DNA of 64,000 nt from Diorhabda sublineata (taxonomy: Eukaryota > Arthropoda > Insecta > Coleoptera > Chrysomelidae), in the NCBI RefSeq assembly GCF_026230105.1, contig NC_079478.1, positions 33,309,653 to 33,373,652 of the forward strand, in the 5' to 3' direction. Below the pieces are notes generated by a model. The model was not told the origin of the DNA and did no database searches. It worked only from the letters and a program-made list of their open reading frames with translations. The position numbers were made by a program, and so were the translations under genes. Shown here piece by piece: positions 24,301-39,180 of the stretch (its first letter is position 1; each line of letters begins with the position of its first letter).

Positions 24301-27300
24301 TCCAACAAAGCTTCCAAAAATCCAAATATTCAATCACGAAACGTCCAACACTTTCTTTGGATACCTTTACGGTCTTAACTATCTCAATAAGCTTCACTCT
24401 ATGGTTATCCGAAATCATTTTGTGGAGTTTTTTTTATTGTTTCGAACACCCGAAATTCTTTTTTATTCATTTTTTTTAAACTAATAAAAGTTGCTTCACT
24501 CAAAGTGCTCACAAATTAATAATGACAGCTCATATAAGTGTAGTAGTAGTGGCGCCATCTATGTCTCATTTGACGAACTTTTCATCCCACATAAAAGATA
24601 ATTAAGTTTCTTCTAAGATGAAAAACTATTCTTCTTTTACTGCGACAAAAAGCTCTGCGATCGATGTTGGGGCACAAATTATGCTGCTGGGTTTTGTATA
24701 GGTACTTCTCTAATGGAATCGATGTAGATATAGAGCTGCTAAAATCTCCCTCGATGTATCTTAAACCTCCTTTCCGGTAACCACGGATTAAAACAAGATC
24801 CGTTTAGACTCTCATAGAAATTGCACTGCAGATCATACAGAAACCTAAAACTAATGCTTATATATGTGTGACCATGGATGGACCCGTGATGCCCCACTAT
24901 AAAAACTACCACAAGGATTTTCTTGAAACAGCCAATCGAGCTTCTCAGCATGAACCTTCTTCCCTTACTTTTTCCAAGCATCAGCGACATTCTCGATTGT
25001 TTGAGATGCCTATAGTAACTTAGATGGTCGATTAAAAGACCAGTCACTAGTTCCCTAGTTGTATCCCACGTCTAAACGAAGCAGTTGCTTAGTAAGACAG
25101 GAAAAAATCCATCTATGTGTGTCTTAGCTCAAGGTGTTTCAATCCATCTCCTTAGTTAGGGATTGTCTTACGAGAAGACTTCTTAGCGTTGTGTTAGCTA
25201 ACTTTTGGCTACCCCACTGGTGGTTTTGAGAAAGATCTTCGTCGAGAAGCTTCATATACACCAAAGAAATCCTCTATTCGATGCAGCATACTTCTGTAGT
25301 AGCGTTGTGGACGACTAAAGGCTGTTAAGCACATCGGCCTGTCGCACCCTACTTCGCATTACCAATGGCCGATGTCTTCTTCTTCTTCTTCCAAGCATCA
25401 GCGGCATTCCGGATTATTCGTGATGTCTATATCAACTTAGATGACCGATTAAAACACCAATCACCAGTCGTAATCAACGTTTAAATGAAATTGTCGATTG
25501 GTGTCTTCGCACCAGGTGTTTCCATCCATCTCCGAAAAGACATCTTAGTGGTAGCTACACTGGTCATTTTGAGAATGATCTTCGTGACGGGGTCAGAAGT
25601 ATCATCCTCCTCCATGCACCGGCGGCACTCCGGATCATCCATGAAGCCCATGGTTTGAAAATGGAGTGTTAGATGACCGTGTCCGGTTCAAATTCCGGTC
25701 ACTAGTCGGATTTCGCATCTATTTAATTGGAGCAGTTGTTTGGTAAGAAAGACAGAGTGTGTGCTCTCACTTATAGAGGCCTCAAAAGAGAAAAGAATAG
25801 ATTCCCATGGTTCCAACGTCTAATTTAGATGATCCCGTGAAAAATGTAGCAGTTCCTCACGCTTGATATAAGTTTTAAGCCTTCTGTAAGCATTTTAAGG
25901 GTCACATTATTTTCCTCCAGTTTTTTCATCTCATTTATAGCAACTTCTAGTATTTCCTCGAGGTATTTTTGCACTTGACGAATTTAAATGACGTTTGTTT
26001 GCGTATATCTCAGTAGAAATAAAAATAAACAAGTTTTAAATTAATTCTTCATAGATAATGATCAAATATATGTAGGTAGTTTTAGTTCTACTTGGATTCA
26101 AATTATAATCTGTTCGTTTGTAAGTCGATGTCATATGCGCAATAGAGGTCAATGAAACTGTAAAGGAAATTGAAGATAAGGGTTGCTAATTTGTTATTTA
26201 ATAATATTATCAGATCTTACAGCTGAATCTGCTCTCTCTTCGAGATATTTCAGTTCGACGTCGACTTTAAAAAGTCTCCTTATCAATATTTTATTCAATA
26301 TAAAAAGTTCTTCCAACTGATTGTGTTTGATATCGACTAATTTGTTTAACTGAATAATTTCGTTTTCCATAAAACTGTACAAATTATTGTTAATAGAAGT
26401 TTTATTTATGCTGTTCAATTGCTCTTTAATATATTCGTTGTACATAGTTCGAGATGTTTCGGTTGCTTCTTGCATTTTTTGGTCAAGGCAGTCAAGAGAT
26501 AACTGAATTTCGTATTTTATTAAGTCCAAATCTCCTTTCTAAAAATTTTGTGTTTTTTAATACACCCCACTAGTAAAAATTTCCCAAAATGAATTAAAAA
26601 GTAGATAATACACAAAATGACTGAGTTTCAATTCGTCCCTAGGGGCGCTGGTGTAGTAGAGTGTCATTAATGTTTACACTGTCTTCAAAATGTCATGTCA
26701 TATGTCACTTGAACGCAGAATCGTGAATATTGAAATGTTTATAAAAACTAGAAGGTCACTAAGGTGCACATTGTCTTCCAAATGTCATGTCAAATGTGAT
26801 ATAAATGTAGAATCGTCAGAGTTGAAATGCTCATTAATCCTACAGTGTCCTTACGCTGTACTGTCTTCGAAATGACATGTCAAATGTCAATTGAATGCAT
26901 AGTCGTCAGGATTGGAATGTTTATGATTACTAGAGTGTCATTAAGGTATATACTGTCTTCGAAATGACATGTCAAATGTGACTTTAATGCATAAACATTA
27001 GGGTTGAAAAGTTTTTGAGGGAAACTAGGTGCGATATGTAATGTCAAATGTGACATAAATGTAGAATCGCCAGGGTTGAAATGCTTATAAACTTAAATGT
27101 TTTTAAGGGATAATGTATGTTAAATCTCACTTAGGGTGTAGAATCATAAGGGTTGAAATGTTGATTAATATTAGAGTGTTTTTAAGGTACACTGTCTGCG
27201 AAATGTCACTTTAATATACCAGAGCTTCATTAACCTAATTGAGGTACACTGTGATCGATATGTCACTTTAAGTATGTCCAAAAGACTGTCAAATGCGGCA

Positions 27301-30196
27301 TTCATATAGAATTGTCAGAATTTGAATGTTAATAGAATCCTCGAATGTTTTTTATGAGAAAACTGTCCTTAAAATATCGTGTGAAATGTCACTTTAATCT
27401 CTAATTTATAGGTTGACATGATTTTGAAGGAAAGTGTGTCCGATATGTCACAAATATCACTTTAATCCCTATCCATTAGGGTTGAAATGGTTGTGAAGGA
27501 AACTGTCTCCGAAATGTCATGTCAAACTTCAATCCATAATCATTAAGGTTCGATTGCTTTTCAGGGATACTAACTTCGAAATGTCATGTCAAATGTCACT
27601 TAAATGTAGCATCGTAAGGGATTCCTAAAATGTTTTGAAGCGAACTGTCTCAGAAATGTCATGTAAAAAGTCAGACTTCAATCCATAATCATTAGGATTG
27701 GAATGTTTTTAGGGATACTACCTTTGAAATGTCATGTCAAATGTCACTTAAATGTAGCATCGTAAGGAATTCCTAAAATGTTTGTGAAGGAAACTGTCTC
27801 CGAAATGTCATGTCAAACTTCAATCCATAATCATTAAGGTTCGATTGCTTTTCAGGGATACTAACTTCGAAATGTCATGTCAAATGTCACTTAAATGTAG
27901 CATCGTAAGGGATTCCTAAAATGTTTTGAAGCGAACTGTCTCAGAAATGTCATGTAAAAAGTCAGACTTCAATCCATAATCATTAGGATTGGAATGTTTT
28001 TAGGGATACTACCTTTGAAATGTCATGTCAAATGTCACTTAAATGTAGCATCGTAAGGAATTCCTAAAATGTTTGTGAAGGAAACTGTCTCCGAAATGTC
28101 ATGTCAAACTTCAATCCATAATCATTAAGGTTCGATTGCTTTTCAGGGATACTAACTTCGAAATGTCATGTCAAATGTCACTTAAATGTAGCATCGTAAG
28201 GGATTCCTAAAATGTTTTGAAGCGAACTGTCTCAGAAATGTCATGTAAAAAGTCAGACTTCAATCCATAATCATTAGGATTGGAATGTTTTTAGGGATAC
28301 TACCTTTGAAATGTCATGTCAAATGTCACTTAAATGTAGCATCGTAAGGGATTCCTAAAATGTTTTGAAGCGAACTGTCTCAGAAATGTCATGTAAAAAG
28401 TCAGACTTCAATCCATAATCATTAGGATTGGAATGTTTTTAGGGATACTACCTTTGAAATGTCATGTCAAATGTCACTTAAATGTAGCATCGTGAGGGAT
28501 TCCTAAAATGTTTTGAAGCGAATTGTCTTCGAAATGTCACTTTAACAGTTTTTAAGAAATAACAACGACAATGACATGGATTTATGATTATGTCTCAATG
28601 TTGTTAATGGTTTTGACGGCAAACAATTGTTGTAAAATTTTTTAAACGTAAAATATACAGCGACTAGATTGAGACAATGTATAAAGTGAAAAACACGTTT
28701 CATATTTTATAATTCCACCTTAATATCTTCGTAAGAAATGTTGTTATAATCAAACAATATGGTAACAAGGTTTTAATTGAAGATTATTTTTTTTATCCGA
28801 TGTAGCTCGACTTATCTAAATAATTATCGAATATTCTAAAGTCTTCTAAAATGTTTTGAAGAATATTCTAGAGATCTAAGATATTGGAGTGGCTATAAAA
28901 ACATCACACAACGTAAGAGGAGAGTTGCAGGTTTTCTTGTTCCCAATATCTGATAAAATGTCCGACGATAGGGAACAATTACAGTCGAAACTGTACCCGC
29001 AATTATTTACAACAAAAAAACCTGTTTGATAAATCGAATCACTGTTTCAACACCAGTATTTCCAACTTTCTTGTGGTGGTAGGCGAACAAACGCACAATG
29101 AAACCATACCACACCAAAAGAAACTCTTCCTAAGTACCAGCTCTGCAGAGGAAAAGTTTTCCTATATCATAACCATTCCGGGAATGAACCAAGTTACTCA
29201 AGAAATTGATTCTACTACAAATTAAAAAAATTCAACGAGTCTCTATCTGACTTGGAGGGAGGTTGATATGCCATTTATGTCGACTTAGAATTTATGTTAG
29301 AGATAAAGGTAACAAAAATTGTAATTAAAATATTTCTTACCAAAGTAACTAATTTGTTCATTAATCTCAAGGAATCTTCTTTCAAAACATTATTTTCCTA
29401 AAAATTTCGTAACCGTTTTCTATTACTACCACTTGATAAATTTTAAATTAGTTTGTTTTTTGAAAAGCCATGGATTTTTTAGACGTTTTACTTCTTTTTA
29501 TTGAATTCCAGATTATTAACATACATTTTAACGGGAATATGTTTCGGAACGCAAACGTTTCGTCTTCTTCTCAACACATCTTCATCTTCTATATCTAATT
29601 GTTCTTTAGAAGTACCAATAAACGTGTTCCTTCTGCTGACTACAGCATTGGATACGGTCATTTTCGATCTCTCTTTAATGCGATTTAATAAATTCCGGCA
29701 CTTTGTTAAATCATTTTCAGATTTACATAAAAACAGAGCGTTTCCTTTTTCATTTTTATTCTCGATTTGTGTTGAGTTGATTTTGTTTTCGAATTTCAAT
29801 CGACACTTTGAACAATTCGCTATGTGTTCGTTAACGACAGTTTCGGATTTTTTAGATTTTTCATCTGCATCATGTCGCAAGTATATAACCGTTGATTTTC
29901 CGGATTGAATTATTTTTTTTGTATGATTTATAATTAGCACTTGTTCCTCGTCGACTTCTTTTTGCAACATTGAATTCGAATTGGGACTGTCCGGATTTTT
30001 TGGATAAGGTTTTTCAGGAAAGGAAACCTAGGGAACACAACGAGCAAGGATCAATATAGAGTTAATCTGAAATAACAAATATATTTATAAGAGCGGTTTT
30101 TTATTGGGAACGTGGCAATGAAACACCAAAGTGGACTAACTTTAATATATATTCCGAGTTTTCGAATACTTATGTATTCATCGTTTCGAACCACTG

Positions 30197-30234
<38 letters not shown>

Positions 30235-32336
30235 TTTTTTTATTCTCATGGTATTATATTGTGAGATCAAATTAAAAAATTTTATTGCGATAAATTGTTA
30301 TGGTTATAAGGTCAGATTATAATAGTTTTAAGACCGGGTCTGTTCTTTATAATGAATAAAATATTCAAAATATACAATTTCTTAACTAGCTATTAGAATT
30401 ATTTTATTTTACAAACATTCATTCATTCATTCATACTCGTAATTACACTCATAAAACTAAATTATATGGAAATGTGAACTCAAATATTATATACTAAAAG
30501 AAATACTTAAACTTAATAGAACAGTACCTTAAGTGTTTGTTATGTTGTATTTTTAATTTTTTTTTTTATAATTGGAAATTGTTACGGCCTTGCAGAATAA
30601 ACAGATACTCCGCTGTAGTTCCACTTCTGTTCTTTTCCTTTTCACAACTTCTTTATCTTGGAAATTGTCCCTTTGTGAGTATTCTCACTTATTTCACTTT
30701 ATTTAATTGTTTTCACTAATTTCTTATTACTACACTTATACAATTATTAATAATCAATCCTTTGAATATTTTATGCCTTTTTTTTATCAAGATTTTAATT
30801 TTTTAAATTTCAATTAAAATTATTTTACTCTTTTCTTTTTCTTCTCAAAAAAATTTCTCTCGTTGTTGATTCTTTTCTTCATTGTTTTTTTTTTTAACCA
30901 ATGATATTTATTATTAGTTACTAACTGTCATTTCTAAATTTTTAAATTATTGTGACTTTATTCAAATAATATTATTCTACAATTTCTTTGTTGTATTTAT
31001 TTCATTCCTATGTTATTAATTTTATCATTGCAGTTGTCAAAATTTTTATATTTTATCATTTATAACCTTAAAATTTATGTTGGTATGTGGCACAAATTTT
31101 TGGAGTTGGTGCTCCTGTTTTTATCTGTCAATTTATGGATTAAATTCTTTGATTATACAGGATTTGTCAAAATTAAATAATAATTTAGAATATAGTGTTG
31201 GCCAAAACTTAATATAAAGAATGTTATTTATTTTATTGTGATAAACTGCTCTAAATAATCGAATAACAGAACTGAACTTATTGCTTTATTTATATCTTAT
31301 TATTATTTAATAATTTATTTTGGATATATTTATACCACAACAATATTCCCAAAATTTGTTTTCTTGATTTATTTTATTTATAAAAGAAATAAGAAAACCA
31401 AATTTTAATTCTTCTTTATAAGTTGTTCTCAGTTATTGTCTTTTATTTCAATAATTATTTTGTGATAAAATCCCAGTTATAATTTTTTTAGTATTAATGA
31501 AATATCAATAAATTTATCAGTCATGTCCTTTCGTTTTATGTATAAAATCTATATAACTGATTAACATGGAAGATTCCACTTATTCTCTCACTATGATGAT
31601 ATGATAATGTGTAATGTTTATTTTTATAATTTTTTTTTTTCTAAATAAAATCAGTTTTTTAATATTTCCATCAAATTTTTAAGTAGTTGCTCCATAAATT
31701 GTTTTTACTCCTCCAACATATTCCATACTCATTCCTTTTTTCTCAATTTGTTCTATTTTTCCTTGTATGTTCTTTATTTCCATTTTAAATTCCCTTTTTG
31801 TTTTATAATTCTCTTCTTCTGCTATCTTAAAATTCATTTTTATTTCTTTGTTCATCTCTTCCATCATATCTTGTATATTTTTATTCGTTTTCATTATTTC
31901 TCTATCTAATTTCTTTATCTTCTCAGTATTTATTTCTATTTTCTTACTATTCCCACCTATTTCCATTTTTAATTCATTTTCATTTTTCTTAATATTTTCC
32001 ATTTCTCTAGATTGTATTTTTTTCACTTCCATTAATCTTCCTCATATTTCATCTCGAATTTCTTGTTTTGTCTCTTGTATTTTGTTGTTTTCAGCATAGC
32101 TTCTTACTTCCTCCAATTGTTTTCTCATATCTTCTATTTTCTCTTCCATTCTTTGACTATTTCTTCTTCATCTGATTCTCCTTCTCTTATTTGTTTCCCA
32201 TCTCTGAGTGTCATTCCTTTTTCCATTTTTCTTGTTTAAATTTGTTATTACTGTAAACTCTTCAATGCCAAATTTTGTTATGTCCAATTTTTTTTTATGC
32301 CCAATTTTTATATATGCCCCACGTTGGGCGCCAAAT

Positions 32337-32385
<49 letters not shown>

Positions 32386-35300
32386 CTTATTTCTTAGACC
32401 TTTTGATATATTAATGCATCTAAATGTTCTTGACTTTAGATCTCTATATTTTACTTAAATTATTTAGATCTTTTTTATCATTTACAACTTTTTCGTTCTT
32501 ATGAATGTGAACCATTTTTAAAAATTCTCTTTTTCGTTTATCAGATTCCGTTTCAAGAATTTTTGAATATTGAATTGAATTTGTTTTTTTGATATTTCAT
32601 TGTTCGTTAATGCGGTTCTATTTTTTTATCGTATTGATGACCTCTTATATAATATCCTCCACAAAATGCAAAACTGAAAAACCGAAGAATTTTTCTATTC
32701 AGATGCAAAAACGATAAATTGATACCTAAATTTCTAAATATAAAATTATCCCATATAAAAATCAACTACTCTAATAAGAAAATTAGAAAATGATTTAAAA
32801 AACATAACAGTTAAAATAAATGAAGTAATTCCTATAAATATTTTCCAAAAATTTAAGAAAAAAAAATGTCGAGAAAGAACACTGAATCACTTTTTAATAA
32901 ATGCAAAGGAAAAATATTAAGAAAATTGATAAGTTAATATCAAAACTACAACCAATTCTTGAAAATACTAATGAAATAATATCTTTAGGTCCCAATTTTG
33001 CACAAAATATTTCTAGTGACAAAAGAATTACCTGTGATAAATATTTTATATAATATTGAATGCAACATAAATCATCTAAATAACAAAATCAAAATAAAAC
33101 AAGATCTGATACTTGTGATATTATCACTAATTTCAAAAATAAATTGAAAAACAAAAGACAAAAAAACAATATCAAACCTCAAAATATAACTAAAACCAAA
33201 GAATTCATCAATAAAAATAGAAATTTCAAAATTTTGAAAGCAGATAAATCTAATAAAACTGTTATCATGAAAGCAGAATATTATAATAATAAAATGATGA
33301 AATTATTAAACGATAAGACAACTTACAAAAAAATTAAACAAGACCCTACGAATTCTTATCAAAAACAAAATAATGATGGAATCCGATCTTGGGAAGAACA
33401 CCTTTTTATTTCGTCATCAGACGCAAAAAAAATTGAAAATTCACAATGCCTTACCCCCTAAAATATATGGTTTACCAAAACTCCACAAACCTGACATTCC
33501 CCTTTGACCGATTGTTTCAAGTATTCAAACTCCTCTCACTCCACTAATTATTTGAAAAAAAATTTATATCAAAACAAATACTATATCAAAAACACATGGG
33601 ATTTCAAAGAAAAAATTAAAAGTATCAAAATTCCTAATGAATATGTATTTATTTCGTTAGATGTGGTTTCTTTATATACAAATATTCCTATTACCATTGT
33701 GAAAAATGTATTAATGAAAAAATGGGACAAAATTAAAGAATATACAGAAATACCTCAAAATGAATTTATAAAAGCTATAGAACTCACATTTACAACAACA
33801 TATTTCAAGTATGAAAATGAAATATACAAACAAATTGATGGTGGTGCTATGGGAGCTTCCATTTCAAGTGTTATAGCTATGGAGTGTAAAGAAGGAGGAA
33901 CATCTCTTATGGACGGTACGTTTAAAATATGGTCTGAATTCTGTAGGGATAATACGTGGCGCTGATTGTACTATGGGATTGAGATCTGAAGTTAAACACT
34001 TACTGTATAAGAAATTATCAAAGTTGTGACTGATTGTTTGATTATATTCATGTGAAAAGCTGTGCAATCCTTAATATCTTATTAGATTTTTATTTTTTAT
34101 TAAGAACTTGATATATTTCTGTACCTGCTTGCATAAGCTAATTACCAATGATATTTTAACAAAATTATAATTATTATATTTGTTGCGGATAGAGTTCAAT
34201 ATTTTATTTCTATGAACCAAAATGTTTTATTTTCAATTATTTTATTATTCTTATTGATATTTTTATATGACTATAACTATTATATTAGTTGCTAATGAAG
34301 TTCAATATTTTATTTTTATGAACCGAAATATTTTTTTTATTATTCTATTATTTTTATTGATCTAATTATATCGCTATAATTATTATATTAGTTACGGATA
34401 AAATTCAATATTTTATTTTAATCAACCAAAATGTTTTTTTTTTATACTATTTCATTATTGTTACATGATTCTACTTTTTTTTCATATTAGAATATATGTA
34501 TTATCTTAACCAAATAAATAGCTAAATAATAAAGTTAATTTAACGAGATTCTGTTTTGTTAATCGTTTCATTATTTTAATACTACTAATTTCATTATCAC
34601 GGTGCATTATTTAAAGCATTACTATACAGTTATTTTCAAATCAGCGCTTAAAATTCAAGCGAATACCCTCTATAATCAGCGCCACCTATTTACCCATCAA
34701 AAATCAGCTTACATTTTTTAACCCAGAGACGTTCCTCCTTCTCTACACTCCATAGTTATAGCACAATTGGTAATGGAAGATCTTGATGAAACGGTTCTAA
34801 GCAAACTTGATATAAATATTCCATTCTTTTTCCGATATGTAGATGACTGTATTTCGTCACTTTTGTATATTTTTTTATTAGTATAAGAAGCTATCCCCGT
34901 GTTCCCATGAAAAACTACCTTTTTAGTTTTATTATTAGTTTCTATATACTTCATTGAATGTTTCTGTTGGTATTATACTCTAATTTTTACATTCATTTCA
35001 TTACATTAAAGAACAGTTGTTGTCTTAGACTATCGTTTCCCCTATTTTCTCGTTTACGGTAACAAAGCATACACAAAACCAGATGGAACCCCAAAGTAAA
35101 TTTTTTCAAAATATAATTTTTTTTGTGGCCCATAACCGTCTTCACTGTAAGCTAACATGAGCCTAAGGTTGCCAACATCCGAAGAAATATAACAGCTTGA
35201 TAAACAAAAAGAAATTAAACGAAGTACAAATAGTACCTGTTGTTTCAGTTGCTTGATTTCTTTTCTCAATTCCTTGATAATGTCATCTCGGAATGCAGTT

Positions 35301-38300
35301 TGTTTATCAGCTTGAATACACCTATCTTCAAGTTCTTGACACTCCCGTTTCAACTTTAAGACCATATCATGTTTGGTAGCGACTTCTTCGGTTAAAGCTT
35401 GTCGCATATCGATCATATTCTAAAAAAGAAAAATATTAAATTAATGTCAGATACATTTTATTACATTTTACCTATACAGCTTGAAAGTTATTTCGATTCA
35501 GGGCATAAGATTCTTACAATCATCGTTTTTTTTTTTTAAATCTTGATGTTCATTTTAGACACAAGGTTTATCCTGAAGGTTTTTGGGGAATAGAATAATC
35601 GTTTAAATAATTATTTACCCCAAGAACACAAAAAATCTAGATCTTTTAAAAAATATGGCATTTGTATGGGAAATGCAATTTTAAAAACAAGATTATCTTA
35701 TATTTTGATCTTTACCATGACGTTGATATGATATGAAACTGTCCTACAATGGATTCCGGTACATACAGGAGTGGAGGGAAACGAAATAGCTGACAGACTC
35801 GATAAAGTAGGCATAGACAAACTCTTCATAGGACCTGAAGCCTTTCGTGGTTTCAACCACAGAACAATAAATAAAGCGTTGGAAAAGAGGGTATATGAGG
35901 GTGAAACCAGTAACTTGGACAATCTACAGAGGCTGACAAAGGTAAAGTAGAAATAGAAGATAAAGATCTCTGGTACTTAGAGCCATCCACATTATGAATT
36001 TTCTCAACGGAGTGTCCCCAGTACCGCAGCAAGAAAAGTGGACACAATAGATCCTTTGGATGGTGGTGTACCCTAATATACACAAACAAAGTTTTTTTGC
36101 TTTTGTGTCATAAAATATATTTTGAAACGTGGTGTATAGTACCTCAGCGTACAAATACCTCACAACAAAGTGGTTACAAGGTACTGGAAGATGTCCAGGG
36201 ATTATCATTCACAACTTAAATTTTTATTTGTAAAGATCGCTTTGATGTGAGTATAAATTTATACATTTATAATAAATATTTTGTAAACGCAAGAAAATGA
36301 AATTACTGTTAAACTAATAGCCAAAACAAACAAAAACTTGAATAGTTTTAATCAGAATTTCAGTAACACCACCGGCATATGATTGGTGCACCAACTGTTT
36401 CTGATCAAATGGTAAAATATTTAAATTTAATGATATTCTTTTATTAAATATTATTGTTTTTAACAAGTAATGACTAAGTTGGAACAAGTTTACACTACGA
36501 CTACACCAACACTCATAATTACACTGTCTGACACGCGTTTCTATAACCAAGTTATCGTCTTCAGAGGCTAAAGTTAAAAGTAACTATCTTCAGTCTCTGA
36601 AGACGATAAGTTGGTTATAGAAACGCGTGTCAGACAGTGTAATCGTGAGTTTTGGTGTTCAGAACAAATATTTATAAACAAAAAGTTTTTTGAGACTCTT
36701 AGTGGCAAATAAAAATCAATAAATATAAATTGTTTTTCCACCATTCAAATACTTATTTGATAAATAACTAAAGTATGGAAATGGAATGAAGAGCAAGAAG
36801 AGAGTAGCTCAAAAAACTGACAGGCATTAATAAGAGCGGCAATCAAGATAAATAGAGAAATAACTAAAGGGTATAATGAAGGAGAAGATAATATAAATAT
36901 TGAAAAAAGTAGGTGCAAGAAAATGTAAAACTAACGAAAGGATGAAACGGGCGATACGAAATGATGTAATAAAAGTTGGTACTTTGGAATGTAATGTCGA
37001 CTTTTGAGGAAGGGGCGTTGTGGAGACTTTGCAAAATACATAAAAATAACAACAATAAATGAAAATGTATATGATATGGCAAGGGCACTAAAGAAAACCC
37101 CTATAAACGATATTAAGATGGTGGTAGGAGGTATGAGTGCTAAGGTGGGAATGGAAACGATGTACAAGAAAGTAACAGGAGGGAAGAGAAAGCACGAAGA
37201 AAGTAACGAAAATGGGAGGACTAAGAACCAAATTGACCATGTTAATAGAAAGAAAACATCAAGTTAGTGAAAGATGCGAGAAGTTACAGAGGCGCGGACG
37301 CCAATACAGATCACTTTTTATTAATAGGAAACATCAAGCAACAGCTACCAATAATACCGAATGTATCCAATATAAGGAAGAAGTATAATGTACCAATAAT
37401 ACAAGAAATTCAATCTGAGTATCTGAGAGCAATGAACAGACAAGACAATGTGGAAATGGAGTGAGTGCAAATAGAAAAATTAATGGCACAAGGTGGAAAA
37501 GCAAACGCTAGGTTCGGAGAAGAAATCAAGCAAGAAAGGATGGTTCGATGAGGAGTGTAAAGTACACTGAAAACTGAATCGATAGAAGCCAAGAGAAAAT
37601 ATTCGGAAATTCGAAAGAATACAAAAAAGATACTCAGACATAAAAAGAAAATATACACGCACAAAAACTACAAAATATTGAAGAGCACTTTAGAAACAAA
37701 GAATTTACAAATTTTTACCGAGGGGCTAAAAAATCCACATGGAAAAGTTAAAAGATGGGCTCAATACTTTGAAGGAGTATTAAATGAACAAGAAAAGCCG
37801 GGAAAGGAGGAAGACATAGCAGACGAAATAGAAAATGAGGATCTCGTGGAGGAACAACCAAGTTATGAATATATCTTGAAACAAATGCCTGAGAGATGGA
37901 ATAATATGTCCAATATTCAAGAGGGGAGATAAAAGTAGATGTAAAAATTATAGGGGGATATCACTCCTTGATGTGGTGTACAAAGTTTTGACTTAAGTAG
38001 TGAGAAACAGACTCAACGCACACCAAGAAAGTATAGTTGAAGAATACGAAGAAGGTTTTGAAGAAAATCTAGGCCTTCTTATTATGTTTATAGATTTTAA
38101 GCAGGCTTATGATACAGTTGAAAGAAATAAGATATTAATAAAAAAAAAAAAAGATTAAAACAAGGAGATCCAATATAGACAGTGGCTTTTAATCTGGTGT
38201 TGGAGAAAATTTTACAAGATAGCAAAATACAAACAACAAGGCTCATTAATCACCATAATCAGCAAATAATTGCATATGCAGATGATTTAGCTTTAAAACC

Positions 38301-39089
38301 AGAACGAAAAAAAAAATGAAGAGAGCATTCATTAAACTAGAAGAGGCTGCAAAAATTATAGATTAAGGATAAACCGAGAGAAAACAAAGTATATGGTGCT
38401 AAGACAAAATGTGATTGGTAAACAGGAATCTATAGAGATTAAAGCGGGAAAGGACAAAAAATATGAGATAGAAAATGTTTTTGAATTCGAATACCTGGAA
38501 GCAGCAATGTCAAATAAAAATGAAGGACGCACAGTAATAAATAAAAGAATAGACAAAGGAAGTAAAGCCATGGGATCATTGAGTGAAATGATGAAATCGA
38601 AAGGGTTATTTGGAGCAGCCAAAATTAGAATATACCAAACAATAATACGACCAACAGTTACATATGGAAGTGAAATATGGATTTTAACAAATTGGTTATA
38701 TGGGAAGCGAAGGTGTTAAGAAAAATTTTTGGGTGAATAAAAACAAGTGAAGGACTCATGGAGAAGAAGAACTAACCAAAAACTGAAGGATTTTTATAAA
38801 TACGCATCAATAACAAGATACACAAAAGCCCAAAGAGTAAGACGTTTGGGACATAATAAAAGGATAAATATTGGCAAAAGGGCCATTGAAGAAGAGGAAG
38901 GAGGTACAAGAAGAAGGCGGAGACCAAAGAAAAAATTGTTGGATGCAGTTTTGAAAGATATTAGTGAGGAAAAACCGAATTGGGGAGTAAAAGTACAAAA
39001 TCGTAACCTGTGGAGGAGAATCGTGAAATCAGTTGAAGACCGATGTGAAAAGAAAAATAAGTCATGGGCCTTAAAGGCCTGTAGTACTG

Positions 39090-39180
<91 letters not shown>

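Noticed and set aside
26640..28535. Repeat array considered as a CRISPR array
   Set aside because: Whole monomers repeat with no unique spacers, and the genome is eukaryotic. It is a satellite.
29501..29908. 135-codon plus-strand open frame
   Set aside because: It is the complement of the minus-strand terminal exon, which has a good splice acceptor and fitting phase. The plus frame has no such support.
36523..36652. Hairpin considered as a microRNA precursor
   Set aside because: The arms are too long and too perfect, and the family recurs at 55 kb as a repeat. A transposable repeat is the simpler reading.
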